Assembly: GCA_015207365.1 (NCBI GenBank)
Contig: JADEXA010000066.1
Coordinates: 1 to 38,135, forward strand
Origin: Vacuolonema iberomarrocanum LEGE 07170
GTDB taxonomy: Bacteria > Cyanobacteriota > Cyanobacteriia > Elainellales > Elainellaceae
Length of the DNA stretch: 38,135 bases
Direction of reading: 5' to 3'
How positions within the stretch are numbered: the stretch's first letter is position 1; the number at the start of each line of letters is the position of its first letter. Of this stretch, positions 1-7,700 are shown one piece after another. Under the pieces are notes generated by a model. That model made no database searches. It saw only the letters and a program-made list of their open reading frames with translations, and was not told where the DNA came from. The translations under genes were made by a program, and so were the position numbers.

Positions 1-2
1 CA

Positions 3-278
3 CAAGGGGACAACACGGTATCAATCGGTGGATGGGGTAACGTTCCGCCTAAACCCTATAAGCCCACTATCTGTTTGCGCATCCTTCTCGCGTTAGAAAA
101 CGAAGACCCGACGCTAAACAAATACCCCGCAACGCGGGCGGCACAGGTTTTTAGGGTTTTAGGTTTAATTGCACCTGCCAACTTAGAAGACTTACTGGAA
201 CTGTTTGTCAAGGCTGAATACAGGGCAAAAACCAAAGGTTTAAGCGAGGTTCTGTTTTTTCTTGTCCTTAGGGGTTAG
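3..278 (+). other. Open frame entering from the left edge, doubtful
   Basis: One forward frame is open from base 3 to a stop at 276-278, so this could be the 3' end of a gene cut by the window edge. Its only internal candidate start is a TTG at 75, without a ribosome site. The frame runs through the 45-bp dispersed repeat at 134-178, so at least the last 50 codons are repeat-derived or follow it. I recognise no protein family. A second frame is open from base 1 to 96. Treat both as unproven. Confidence 0.15.
134..178 (-). repeat. 45-bp dispersed repeat, truncated copy (family F)
   Basis: This 45-bp segment is the exact reverse complement of 26376-26420. At the distant copy it is one arm plus the flank of a 21-bp-stem palindrome. 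Here the second arm is mostly missing and only a short CCCGC/GCGGG pairing remains. The two copies lie about 26 kb apart in inverted orientation. Confidence 0.85.
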
Positions 279-420
279 TGGCAAATGTTCAGCAGGCTGC
301 GAGCTGAATACGGATACCTATGGGTTATGCAGTGACAGATATCACAATGGCAGCGATCGCGAATCACCAAAACCATCACATCCAGACTCGGCTCGGAGTC
401 GTATTACTAGTGAATCAACC

Positions 421-443
421 CTGAGGTACCCTTCACACCTCAG
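421..443. other. Small hairpin in the leader of the 485 gene
   Basis: CTGAGGT at 421-427 pairs with ACCTCAG at 437-443 around a 9-nt loop, 42 bases before the ATG of the next gene. No U-tract follows, so it is not a terminator. It may be a leader hairpin or a chance structure. The rest of 279-480 shows nothing I can name. Confidence 0.3.
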
Positions 444-484
444 ACCTGACACTCCTCATATACAAGTAAAAAAGGACACGAATT

Positions 485-802
485 ATGACGATCGCAACAA
501 CAGCTCTTTCTCTCGTTATCGTTACCAGTGCGATGGCTCCGGTCACGGAAGCTCCGACAATTGCTGAAGCGCAACTGACGCCCTTCGAAGTTACTAGCTT
601 GGCCTATCGCGGTAGCTTCGATGAAGCGGGGATTCCCGGCTATGGGGCACTGGAATCAGGCATCGCGACTGGAACTATTGTGGCCGAAGACGTGATTGAA
701 GCAGCGATCGCCTCCGGTCGGCTCTCCGCTGAAGTTCTGGAAGATAGCTCCTTTGTCGGCTCTGTAGACAATCAGCTCGAAAACCTGGTAGACCGCAACT
801 AA
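485..802 (+). CDS. Small possibly exported hypothetical protein (105 aa)
   Basis: I do not recognise the family. The first 25 or so residues are hydrophobic and Ala/Thr/Val-rich, and contain two small-residue stretches suitable for signal peptidase I. There is no positively charged n-region, so export is only possible. The remaining 80 residues are acidic (many Asp and Glu), have no Cys, and carry repeated short Ala/Gly/Ser-Glu stretches, suggesting a small soluble domain. The start is supported by AAAAAAGGA about 8 bases upstream of the ATG at 485. The gene ends with TAA just before two hairpins, the second a convincing intrinsic terminator at 854-894, so it looks like a single-gene transcription unit. 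Confidence 0.6.
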   Translation: MTIATTALSLVIVTSAMAPVTEAPTIAEAQLTPFEVTSLAYRGSFDEAGIPGYGALESGIATGTIVAEDVIEAAIASGRLSAEVLEDSSFVGSVDNQLENLVDRN

Positions 803-853
803 GTCTAACGAGGGGTATGTGCTCTTCCCTAAAAGAGCGCTGTATCTATTCAG

Positions 854-894
854 AAATTCGAACTCAGAGCTAAAAGCCCTGAGTTCGAATTTTT
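854..894 (+). terminator. Intrinsic terminator after the 105-aa gene
   Basis: ATTCGAACTCAG (856-867) pairs perfectly with CTGAGTTCGAAT (879-890) around an 11-nt loop, and A-T pairs extend the base. A T-run follows immediately. A smaller GCTCTT/AAGAGC hairpin precedes it at 821-838. Confidence 0.85.
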
Positions 895-905
895 GTAGTG
901 TCGAT

Positions 906-1152
906 GGGTTTGCTCTGCACAGGGTCTATACCACTTTGCGCACCGCAGATTTTCAAGGCCACGCTTTCATTTAAATTATTTCCGCACGAGAACTTTTATT
1001 CTGGCCGCTCATGCCCACTGATTGCCATAGCAAATTATCTAAGTTTTTGGGGAATGATATAGATGATAGACCCTACCCAATGTCCGAGCTTTATAGCACT
1101 ATAGAAATACTTCTATACCTTCTTTTTGCATGCGCCTAAGATAATCAGCTTT
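906..1152. other. Intergenic region before the histidine kinase
   Basis: AT-rich and without a convincing ORF. The last 100 bases probably hold the kinase promoter. Short runs such as TATAGCACTATAGAAATAC near 1093-1111 are candidates for a -10 region, but I cannot place a -35 with confidence. Confidence 0.3.
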
Positions 1153-4100
1153 ATGCGAAATCAAAGATCGTCACTTCACTCAGCAGCTTTAGAACAGGCA
1201 CAGGTTTTACAACAGAACTTAGCGCAGGCGGAAGCAGCTTGTCTGGCGCTCGATGCAGCCGATCAAACGCAAAAGGCTCAGTTGCATTGCGCACTACAGG
1301 AGGCTCAAGCAGCTCAAACCGCTCTCCAACAGCAACTCAACACTATTAATCAGTCAGCGAACTTCTCAACGCAGGCAATAGCAAATCCGAACGATAGGGA
1401 TACGGGTTATCCATCGACTGAAATTACAAGTAGATCGTCTGAAACATGGTTCTGGCGACTGTTTGAAGAATCTCAAGATCCCACCTTCATACTGGAAGAT
1501 GGCCGATTCATCGATTGCAATCAAGCCGCTGTTAAGGCGATGCAGTGTGCCAATAAAAGCGATTTGCTTTCGTTAAATCCTGGTCAACTATCGCCTGAAT
1601 TTCAACCCGATGGGCGATCGTCTGCTGAGAAAGCCAACGAGATGATAAAAACAACCCTACGTCAGGGTGGTCATCGATTTGAGTGGTTGCATCGACGGTT
1701 GGATGGGGAAGATTTTTGGGTGGAAGTGCAATTGACGCCACTTGAAATGAATGGGCGACAGATTTTGTACGCCACCTGGCGGGACATTAGCGATCGCAAA
1801 GCCGCTGAAGCGGAACTGTACGAACAGGAACAACTACTGCGCAGCACCTACGAGGGCGTCGAGTACAACATCGTCATCATCGATGTGTCATCCGAGGGAG
1901 AATTTCGGTTTATTGGTTGGAATCCAGCGACTGAAAAGCATACAGGCATAACCTCTGAGTTTGCTCTCGGCAAAACACCTGAGCAACTCCTGGGTCGAGA
2001 GCAAGGGGCTATTCTCCGACAAAACTATCAGCGCTGTTTGAATCTAGGCAAATCCATCACCTACGAAGAGTATGTGCCGCTTCGCGGTCATGATAGGTGG
2101 TGGTTGACCACGCTCAATCCCCTTAAAAATGAAAAGGGGAAAATTTATCGGATTGTTCTCACAACCTTTGAAATCACTGACCGCAAGCTAGCCGAGGCCA
2201 AGCTACAGCAGAAGGAAGCCCAATACCGCAGTGTCTTTGAAGCCATGAATGATGGCATTTTGATCAGCGACTTGGAAACCGGCGAGCTCGTTACAGCCAA
2301 TCCAGCCGCTTACAATCTATTTGGCTACACCTACGAAGAGTTTGTGCAGCTTCAGCCATCGGACTATGTCCATTCCGATTCGTTACCGCTCTTTGCCCAG
2401 TTTTTGGAAACTGTTAGAGCTGGAAAGCGGTTTTACTGTGAGGCCGTAGACATTCGTAAAGATGGCACCCTCATCGATGTTGAAGTGACGGGAGTTTCTC
2501 TCTTGTACGATGGAAAACCCCATGCTTTGAGCGTTGTTCGAGACATTAGCGATCGCAAAGCTGCCGAAAATGCCTTACAAGAAACCAATAGTCTGCTGAA
2601 TTCTGTCCTAGAAACAATCCCCGGTTTCTTCTTCGCTAAAGATCTTGACGGGCGACATGTGGTTCTCAACTCCAATCTAGCCAACTTCTTCGGTAAGCCT
2701 ATTGATGAGATTATCGGCAAAACCGATGCAGACTTGTTTTCTGAAGACAGAGCCACGACCATCATGCTCGAAGACCAGGAAGTCATGACTCAGGAGATTA
2801 CTCAGCGCTTTGAGTCCGTCGTCCCAGTGGGAGGAGTTGACCACACCTACCTCATCGTCAAGACACCTTTGCATGATCCTGAGGGTAAGATTGTTGGCCT
2901 GATTGGGCTGGCACAGGATATCAGCGATCGCAAAGCCATGGAAATCTCGCTCCAGCAAAGCGAGCAACGCTTCCGTGATGTAACTGAGGCGGCTGGAGAA
3001 TACATTTGGGAAATGTCGGCAGAGGGTCAATATACCTTTGTGACCGAGCGTGTTATCGAGGTAAAAGGTTACAGCCCGGCAGAGCTCTTGGGACATAGCC
3101 CGTTCGAATTTATGCCCAAAGCCGATGTTGTCCATGCAGCGTCAATGCTCCAAAAAGCTACCGTCAACAAATCGGCTTTCTCCTTGGAGCATCGCAATAT
3201 TTTGCCCTCTGGCAACGTGATTTGGGAAGCGGTCAGTGGTGTTCCCATCCTAGATGACCAAGGCGGGATCATAGGTTTTCGCGGGACTGGCTTAAGCATT
3301 ACAGAGCGCAAAGTTGCTGAAACGGCCCTCACGCAAAAAGCTGAGGAATTGGAGCAGACGCTGCAAGAACTCCAACGAGCCCAGCTCCGTATGATTCAAA
3401 ACGAAAAGATGTCTTCGCTGGGACAGTTAGTGGCTGGGGTTGCCCATGAAATCAACAATCCTGTCAGCTTTATTTACAGCAACATCCCGCCCGCGAATCA
3501 CTACACGCAGGATTTGCTCCGTCTGGTCAATCTTTATCAAACCCATTACCCCGATCCCCTGCCCAAGATTCGGGATGAGATCAAGGCGATCGACCTGGAG
3601 TTTGTCAAACAGGATTTGCCTAAAATTTTGGTTTCCATGAAGCTGGGAGCCGAGCGGATTCGCCAGATTATTGGCTCCCTACGCACCTTCTCTCGCTTGG
3701 ATGAAGCGGATTGCAAAGAAGTCGATATCCACGCCGGGCTGGATAGCACCCTGGTCATCTTGGGACATCGGATCAAAGCCACATCTGAACGACCTGCGAT
3801 CCAAATCATCAAAGACTATGGAGAGCTAGGGTTGGTAGAGTGCTACGCTGGACAGCTCAACCAGGTCTTTATGAATATTTTGGCCAACGCTTTGGATGCA
3901 CTGGAAGAACGCGATCGCCACCGTAGCCATCAAGACATCCAGCAATTTCCCAGCACCATCACCATTCGTACCCATTCTGTCGGCTCAGACCGCATTGCCA
4001 TCCACATTTTAGACAACGGTTCTGGCATGCCAAAAGCTATACAACAACGTGTCTTCGATCCTTTCTTCACAACCAAACCTGTGGGTCAAGGTACGGGGAT

Positions 4101-4224
4101 GGGGATGTCGATTAGCCACCAAATCATCACTGAAAACCACGGGGGCACCATCCAATGTTTTTCTTCCCCTGGCCAGGAGACTGAATTCATCATTGAAATC
4201 CCTCGCAGCCAAGGCACATATTAA
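1153..4224 (+). CDS. Multi-PAS sensor histidine kinase
   Basis: A two-component sensor kinase of 1023 residues from the ATG at 1153. A TTG at 1126 would add nine residues, but has no ribosome site. No membrane segment is visible, so it is probably cytoplasmic. A Gln/Ala-rich coiled coil (residues 15-65) is followed by five PAS domains at about 97-220, 227-345, 353-470, 475-595 and 602-720. Four of the five end in a D-I-S/T-D-R-K-type PAC tail. A second coiled coil leads into the dimerisation helix. The phosphoacceptor is His765 in GVAHEINNP. The ATPase domain shows an N-box (NQVFMNILANAL, near 902), G1 (DNGSGMP, near 954) and G2 (GQGTGMGMS, near 978). No receiver domain or partner regulator is nearby, so it is an orphan kinase. 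The stimulus is unknown: no haem, flavin-Cys or GAF chromophore motif is evident. Confidence 0.93.
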   Translation: MRNQRSSLHSAALEQAQVLQQNLAQAEAACLALDAADQTQKAQLHCALQEAQAAQTALQQQLNTINQSANFSTQAIANPNDRDTGYPSTEITSRSSETWFWRLFEESQDPTFILEDGRFIDCNQAAVKAMQCANKSDLLSLNPGQLSPEFQPDGRSSAEKANEMIKTTLRQGGHRFEWLHRRLDGEDFWVEVQLTPLEMNGRQILYATWRDISDRKAAEAELYEQEQLLRSTYEGVEYNIVIIDVSSEGEFRFIGWNPATEKHTGITSEFALGKTPEQLLGREQGAILRQNYQRCLNLGKSITYEEYVPLRGHDRWWLTTLNPLKNEKGKIYRIVLTTFEITDRKLAEAKLQQKEAQYRSVFEAMNDGILISDLETGELVTANPAAYNLFGYTYEEFVQLQPSDYVHSDSLPLFAQFLETVRAGKRFYCEAVDIRKDGTLIDVEVTGVSLLYDGKPHALSVVRDISDRKAAENALQETNSLLNSVLETIPGFFFAKDLDGRHVVLNSNLANFFGKPIDEIIGKTDADLFSEDRATTIMLEDQEVMTQEITQRFESVVPVGGVDHTYLIVKTPLHDPEGKIVGLIGLAQDISDRKAMEISLQQSEQRFRDVTEAAGEYIWEMSAEGQYTFVTERVIEVKGYSPAELLGHSPFEFMPKADVVHAASMLQKATVNKSAFSLEHRNILPSGNVIWEAVSGVPILDDQGGIIGFRGTGLSITERKVAETALTQKAEELEQTLQELQRAQLRMIQNEKMSSLGQLVAGVAHEINNPVSFIYSNIPPANHYTQDLLRLVNLYQTHYPDPLPKIRDEIKAIDLEFVKQDLPKILVSMKLGAERIRQIIGSLRTFSRLDEADCKEVDIHAGLDSTLVILGHRIKATSERPAIQIIKDYGELGLVECYAGQLNQVFMNILANALDALEERDRHRSHQDIQQFPSTITIRTHSVGSDRIAIHILDNGSGMPKAIQQRVFDPFFTTKPVGQGTGMGMSISHQIITENHGGTIQCFSSPGQETEFIIEIPRSQGTY

Positions 4225-4276
4225 AATCCGCTGCCTAGGCCTACCTGATGCTGCATAAACCACAGTGCCACTTTAG

Positions 4277-4292
4277 TGTGACACCGATCACG
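4277..4292. promoter_or_regulatory. CRP-like palindrome, copy 1
   Basis: TGTGA (4277-4281), a 6-base spacer and TCACG (4288-4292) match the TGTGA-N6-TCACA half-site arrangement of cAMP-receptor-family activators, including cyanobacterial SYCRP1. Its centre is 36.5 bases before the -10-like TATGCA at 4321. The same site at the same spacing recurs at 5300. The family assignment is inferred from the motif only. Confidence 0.5.
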
Positions 4293-4331
4293 GTAGTGCA
4301 TGACGAGGTTCACTCATACCTATGCATCAGG

Positions 4332-4416
4332 GCACACAGGATGATGGGCAAACCTGGGACTATACGAGTACTCAAAGAAAAACGCCCGGCCAGAGGTTCG
4401 CCTCTGGCTTTTTTTT
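4332..4416 (+). ncRNA. Candidate small RNA, copy 1
   Basis: Inferred RNA of about 85 nt. A -10-like TATGCA lies at 4321-4326, with no good -35 (positions 4298-4303 are poor), as expected for an activator-dependent promoter. The body from 4348 to the terminator is nearly identical to 5371-5436. It is unstructured and A-rich before the hairpin (TACTCAAAGAAAAACGCCC), a typical target-pairing layout. No ORF with a ribosome site fits inside. An alternative -10 (TATACG at 4361) would give a much shorter transcript. I cannot match it to a named cyanobacterial sRNA. Confidence 0.5.
4389..4416 (+). terminator. UUCG-loop intrinsic terminator, copy 1
   Basis: GCCAGAGG (4389-4396), a TTCG tetraloop and CCTCTGGC (4401-4408) are followed by eight T. 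It also lies between the kinase and the next gene, so it would stop kinase readthrough. Confidence 0.92.
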
Positions 4417-4522
4417 AGGATGATGATAGGCAATCACTAGCATTACCTCCACCCCCCTCTGGATTATCTACTGTACGATGGCGATCGTAGGCGCATTCAA
4501 AGGTCAATCCAGAGGTCATCCC

Positions 4523-5143
4523 ATGTCTCCTGCCCTAAGGTTTGCCATTATTGCCGCACACTTCTTTACTTATCTGGCGATCGCCATCAATATCTGGATC
4601 TTTTCGCGACGGAGTGAGTTTTTTCGAACCGTCAATAAGGTGCGATCGCTGCCTCTGATCTACTGCGGCTTTGCTAGCTTTGCGATCGCGACCTCTTATG
4701 AGATTGCCGAACACATTGGCGATGATTGGTTCTACGAAAGCCGTATCTCTCCCCTCAATCATCTGTTCTACACCTTCATCATTGCCGGGATCTGTCTGAT
4801 TGGCCTGGGTTTGCGAAAATCCAAAGTGTCGGATTTTCTGCTGATAACCAGCCTCATCGCGACGCCGTTGACTTATGGTTTCAATGACAGCAAGAACCTG
4901 ATGCAAATGATTTTGCTCATCCCAGCATTCCTTTTTGTTTACAACTGGTATGCGGTCATGCGCGATTGGCGTGTGTTCCTATACCTGCTGTTTTCCAATG
5001 TATTGGCTGTGGCCGTTGGCATTGCGCTCATCGTGACCGATCAGCAGATCTTTCATGTCTTTATCGGACCGCTCGCTTCGACAGCACTCCTTATTTTGGG
5101 TTATGTGGCCTGGGTTAACCCAAAACGCAGAAATATGGCCTGA
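4523..5143 (+). CDS. Hypothetical polytopic membrane protein (206 aa)
   Basis: No family recognised. About six hydrophobic helices span the protein: near the N-terminus (AIIAAHFFTYLAIAINIWIF), then near the middle (LIYCGFASFAIATSYEI, FYTFIIAGICLIGLGL, LLITSLIATPLTYGF, MILLIPAFLFVYNWY), and two close to the C-terminus. Loops carry Arg/Lys pairs. The start at 4523 is preferred because AGAGGT sits six bases upstream. An in-frame ATG at 4478 would add 15 polar residues and lacks a ribosome site. It lies between two direct copies of the CRP-box/sRNA module, so it may be co-regulated or a passenger of that duplication. No catalytic or transport motif is visible. Confidence 0.75.
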   Translation: MSPALRFAIIAAHFFTYLAIAINIWIFSRRSEFFRTVNKVRSLPLIYCGFASFAIATSYEIAEHIGDDWFYESRISPLNHLFYTFIIAGICLIGLGLRKSKVSDFLLITSLIATPLTYGFNDSKNLMQMILLIPAFLFVYNWYAVMRDWRVFLYLLFSNVLAVAVGIALIVTDQQIFHVFIGPLASTALLILGYVAWVNPKRRNMA

Positions 5144-5299
5144 ACCCAGAATACGGACAGTCAAACTGTGTCTCGAATGAACCTGAGTACAGGACAAAAT
5201 CAAGGGGTTTCGCTGGGGTTCGGATTTTTGTTCTGTACTCAGCGAATGAACATTACAATCATGAACTAGAGCTACGACACTAGCAGAGTGCAGTCACAT

Positions 5300-5315
5300 C
5301 GTGATTCCGATCACG
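5300..5315. promoter_or_regulatory. CRP-like palindrome, copy 2
   Basis: CGTGA (5300-5304), six bases and TCACG (5311-5315) form a perfect dyad. The centre is 36.5 bases before TATGCA at 5344-5349, exactly as in copy 1. The half-sites are kept while the flanks differ, as expected for a selected protein-binding site. Confidence 0.5.
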
Positions 5316-5354
5316 CCATTACGTGACGAGATTCACCTGTGTCTATGCAGCAAA

Positions 5355-5436
5355 ACACAAAGGGTTCTGGGTAAACCTGGGACTATAAAAGTACTCAAAG
5401 AAAAACGCCCCGCCAGAGGTTCGCCTCTGGCTTTTT
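5355..5436 (+). ncRNA. Candidate small RNA, copy 2
   Basis: Second copy of the inferred RNA, about 82 nt. The 3' half (from GTAAACCTGGGACTATAAAAG at 5371 to the terminator) is almost unchanged from copy 1, while the first 25 nt have diverged. An alternative -10 (TATAAA at 5384) is better here than in copy 1. Positions 5144-5299, between the membrane protein and this module, show nothing else. Confidence 0.5.
5412..5436 (+). terminator. UUCG-loop intrinsic terminator, copy 2
   Basis: The stem and loop are identical to the 4389 terminator: GCCAGAGG, TTCG, CCTCTGGC, then five T, a G and three more T. Confidence 0.9.
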
Positions 5437-5522
5437 GTTTGTAGAGGATAGCCGTTGGGGATGTCTTTATTCGGTTCGCACTGCTAACTATCCCACTCTT
5501 CCTGTTGGGAACATCACCTTAC

Positions 5523-5577
5523 ACGCATTTTGTTGATGGTGTGGCCGCGTCGCGGCCACACCATCAACAAAATGCGT
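5523..5577. repeat. Perfect 55-bp palindrome (family A, copy 1)
   Basis: Positions 5523-5549 are the exact reverse complement of 5551-5577: 27 base pairs around one base (T5550), with GGCCGCG/CGCGGCC at the centre and a TGTTGATGGTGTGG arm. Related palindromes lie at about 7228, 23229, 25401 and 26517. This copy is 77 bp past the stop of the minus-strand gene at 5654 and may help end its transcript. Confidence 0.93.
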
Positions 5578-5653
5578 ACGTCCTGAATTTTTAGGCTTGC
5601 CAGAGAATCGGGTTCTACCCCAAATCGCATTACGCTCGAGCCGAGTTCAAAAC

Positions 5654-6349
5654 CTAGCAGTACTTGGAAACATCTTCGCGGCATTCATCTGCCAAGAATG
5701 ACAAGGCGCGAAAGCGCAGACCCACCAGTTGCTCATACAGAGGATTGATCTTGCACATGGCAGGGATATGAACCACTTTTTGCCCAAACACGACCACATC
5801 GCGCTCGAAGGGGCATTGGGGTGGAATCATCTTGCAGAGAAAGCGTGCGAGGCGCGGATCGTGAATCTCAAATCCATCCAGCCACTTTTGGACAGGCTTG
5901 AGCATGGGCTTGTACTGAGCATCCTCGTAAAAGCTAGCACTCCCTTCGGCACTTGAGCCTGCCGTAGCTTGCGACTGATTTTTCGGTAAGGTTGCTCGCA
6001 ACGATTCCAAAATGGTGTTGTCCAAGTGCATCAACTCACAATATTGATGCAGCAGTTCGTCCTCTGGCTCCGAGTAAACGCCATCGGCAATAGCCACCAT
6101 AACAGCCGTGCGCAGGAAGTTCTCGGCGGCAAAGGGATTTTTGTCAAGAACGGCAGCAACGTCTTGAGGGGAAAGATCGCTGGTCGAGTCCAGGCTGACG
6201 TTGGGTGCGGCTTCTAGTTCACTCAGGCTGGTAATCAGGTCTTTTTCTTCTTCATCAAAATGACCATCTGCCCAAGCGATCGCCAGTAGTCCTTGTAGCC
6301 ACACCGACATTTCTTCGGAAGTATAAGGCGATTTGATCGTGCCAGTCAT
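5654..6349 (-). CDS. TerB-like / Mo-dependent nitrogenase C-terminal domain protein
   Basis: A 231-residue soluble protein with two parts. Residues 15-120 resemble the TerB/DjlA helical fold, with two acidic repeats of the A-(W/I)-ADG-x-(F/Y)-x-x-E type (AWADGHFDEEE and AIADGVYSEPE). Residues 145-231 match the Mo-dependent nitrogenase C-terminal family as I remember it: DPRLARFLCKMIPPQCPFER, then HIPxMCKxNPLYEQL and LADECxEDVSKYC with conserved Cys. Despite its name, the domain is widespread in cyanobacteria that do not fix nitrogen, and its biochemical role is unknown. The conserved Cys could bind metal, which is inference. It is a monocistronic-looking minus-strand gene with a divergent neighbour at 6678. 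Confidence 0.85.
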   Translation of the reverse strand: MTGTIKSPYTSEEMSVWLQGLLAIAWADGHFDEEEKDLITSLSELEAAPNVSLDSTSDLSPQDVAAVLDKNPFAAENFLRTAVMVAIADGVYSEPEDELLHQYCELMHLDNTILESLRATLPKNQSQATAGSSAEGSASFYEDAQYKPMLKPVQKWLDGFEIHDPRLARFLCKMIPPQCPFERDVVVFGQKVVHIPAMCKINPLYEQLVGLRFRALSFLADECREDVSKYC

Positions 6350-6677
6350 AACACCAAAACCAAGATTTTAGGGAAACAGCAAAGGTAGAAACGGAAATAG
6401 AGAGTGAAGGTTTATGCATGCACAGTGCATCCTGATGTAAACCTCAAACTATCGTTCCCAAATTTGGGAATTTGTCAGAACAATTTAAGGAATTTTGTAG
6501 CGGCATGGCAGGGCAATTCAGTTGACTCCAGACCCGTCAAGTCAGGCTGAAACAAGCCATGGCAATCCATACAGAGCAGTCTACCAGACCAATTTTAACG
6601 GGCAATTTTTCCATCGCCCTGTGCAAATCGACACATTGTAGACTGAGGATCTAGTTAGCAAAGAAAAGGAAAGCGCT
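6350..6677. other. Divergent intergenic region
   Basis: Separates the minus-strand gene at 6349 from the plus-strand gene at 6678 and must hold both promoters. A short dyad ATGCA...TGCAT lies at about 6416-6431. I see no other repeat or RNA. Confidence 0.3.
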
Positions 6678-7046
6678 GTGACCCCACAGGAATTTTCAAT
6701 ATTGCTGTCTTCCATCTTGATGGGGACGGCGGGACAGTTTTTCTTGAAGTTGGGGGCGCTGCGGCTGGGGCAAGCAAATGCGGCGAATTTTGTCAGTCAG
6801 ATTTTGCGAATTGCGTTGACTCCGGAATTGGTAATCGGGCTGGCCTGTTATGGCATCGCAGCGATCGCTTACATTCTCATCCTAACGCGGGTGAACCTGA
6901 GTATTGTGGGGCCTAGCGTCGCATTGAGTTACGTATTTTCCGTACTCATGGGCTATTTTTTCTTTCAAGAGGCCATTCCTCTACTCCGGCTCTTGGGCCT
7001 GGGGCTGATTGTCGCTGGGGTGATTCTGGTTATCTCGCCCCGGTAG
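6678..7046 (+). CDS. EamA/SMR-like four-helix membrane protein (122 aa)
   Basis: Four hydrophobic helices in 122 residues, with the G-Q-x-x-L-K-x-G pattern at the end of helix 1 (GTAGQFFLKLGAL). This resembles half-size EamA/DMT or small-multidrug-resistance transporters, which act as dimers. Helix 3 contains the typical L(T)RVNLSIVGPSVALSYVF stretch of cyanobacterial EamA-like proteins. The Glu of classical EmrE helix 1 is absent, so it need not be a drug exporter; lipid-linked sugar flipping is another role of this fold. The start is GTG at 6678, supported by AAAGGAAA about 7 bases upstream. The substrate is unknown. Confidence 0.8.
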   Translation: MTPQEFSILLSSILMGTAGQFFLKLGALRLGQANAANFVSQILRIALTPELVIGLACYGIAAIAYILILTRVNLSIVGPSVALSYVFSVLMGYFFFQEAIPLLRLLGLGLIVAGVILVISPR

Positions 7047-7100
7047 GGTGTGCTCCCAAGTCCAGATGATTTTTTGAACGTCTTACAGTGTCAGGACTTA

Positions 7101-7201
7101 TATCAAAGCCGGTTAAACAGCCGTAAAACCCAACTATCGTTTGCGCCCACTGCCTGGCAGCGGGCGCAAACGATAGTTGGGTTCTTCAACCGGATTTGAT
7201 A
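7101..7201. repeat. MITE-like palindromic element (family B, copy 1)
   Basis: A 101-bp element with inverted ends (TATCAAAGCCGGTT and AACCGGATTTGATA) and an inner perfect 22-bp stem: 7127-7148 pairs with 7162-7183 around 13 bases. Both ends carry TA, fitting TA-target insertion of IS630/Tc1-mariner-type elements. The element at 23324-23426 is a reverse-oriented relative. Confidence 0.85.
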
Positions 7202-7227
7202 CTGCGCAGAAATTGCGTAATCCTGAG

Positions 7228-7290
7228 TGAACTCATTGATTTTGTGCCCGCGACGCGGCCACATCATCAGCAAAACGCGTAAATCCTGAA
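7228..7290. repeat. Degenerate family A palindrome (copy 2)
   Basis: Centre CCCGCG-A-CGCGGCC at about 7247-7260, with a right arm (ACATCATCAGCAAAACGCGT) clearly related to the family A arm, but the left arm has decayed. A flanking sequence GCGTAA(A)TCCTGA occurs on both sides (7215-7226 and 7277-7289), possibly reflecting element ends. Confidence 0.6.
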
Positions 7291-7700
7291 TATGATGGTT
7301 TCAAAGAATAATCGGTAGCGGATTCTAAGCAAATCGGGACTCCCCAGCGTAGAAGGGGTGGGGGCATCATTCATTCTTTGGGATCAGCCCAAACAGAGAT
7401 GGAGCATTCTCCCTGCTACAAATTCAGGAACCGAAGACAAGAAATGTTGAAAAATTCTTCCCCAACGCATTCATTTTGGTGGTGAAATAGAAGCAGAGCA
7501 AGGGAAGCGTGGTAATCGGCAACTCTAATCGATCAGGTGAGGTCTTCTGATTCAGCGTCTGTTTCAGACCGCCTGAGACGAATTGATGCGCTTTTTTTGC
7601 CACGGACTCTGTACTGGATGTTCTTGAAGTTGAAGGCTTTAGGGCAGGTTCGGTATCGTTAGAGCCGTCCGAGGATACTGAAGGATCAGCGAGTAAGAAT
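7291..7700. other. Leader region of the caspase-like gene
   Basis: No ORF, repeat or RNA recognised. A GCGTCT...AGACG stem followed a few bases later by GCTTTTTTT (about 7554-7599) could be a weak terminator or attenuator, but the U-run does not directly follow the stem. Confidence 0.25.

Noticed and set aside
5654..6349. Nitrogen fixation cluster membership, from the nitrogenase-domain name
   Set aside because: No nif gene is nearby and the domain occurs in non-fixing cyanobacteria.
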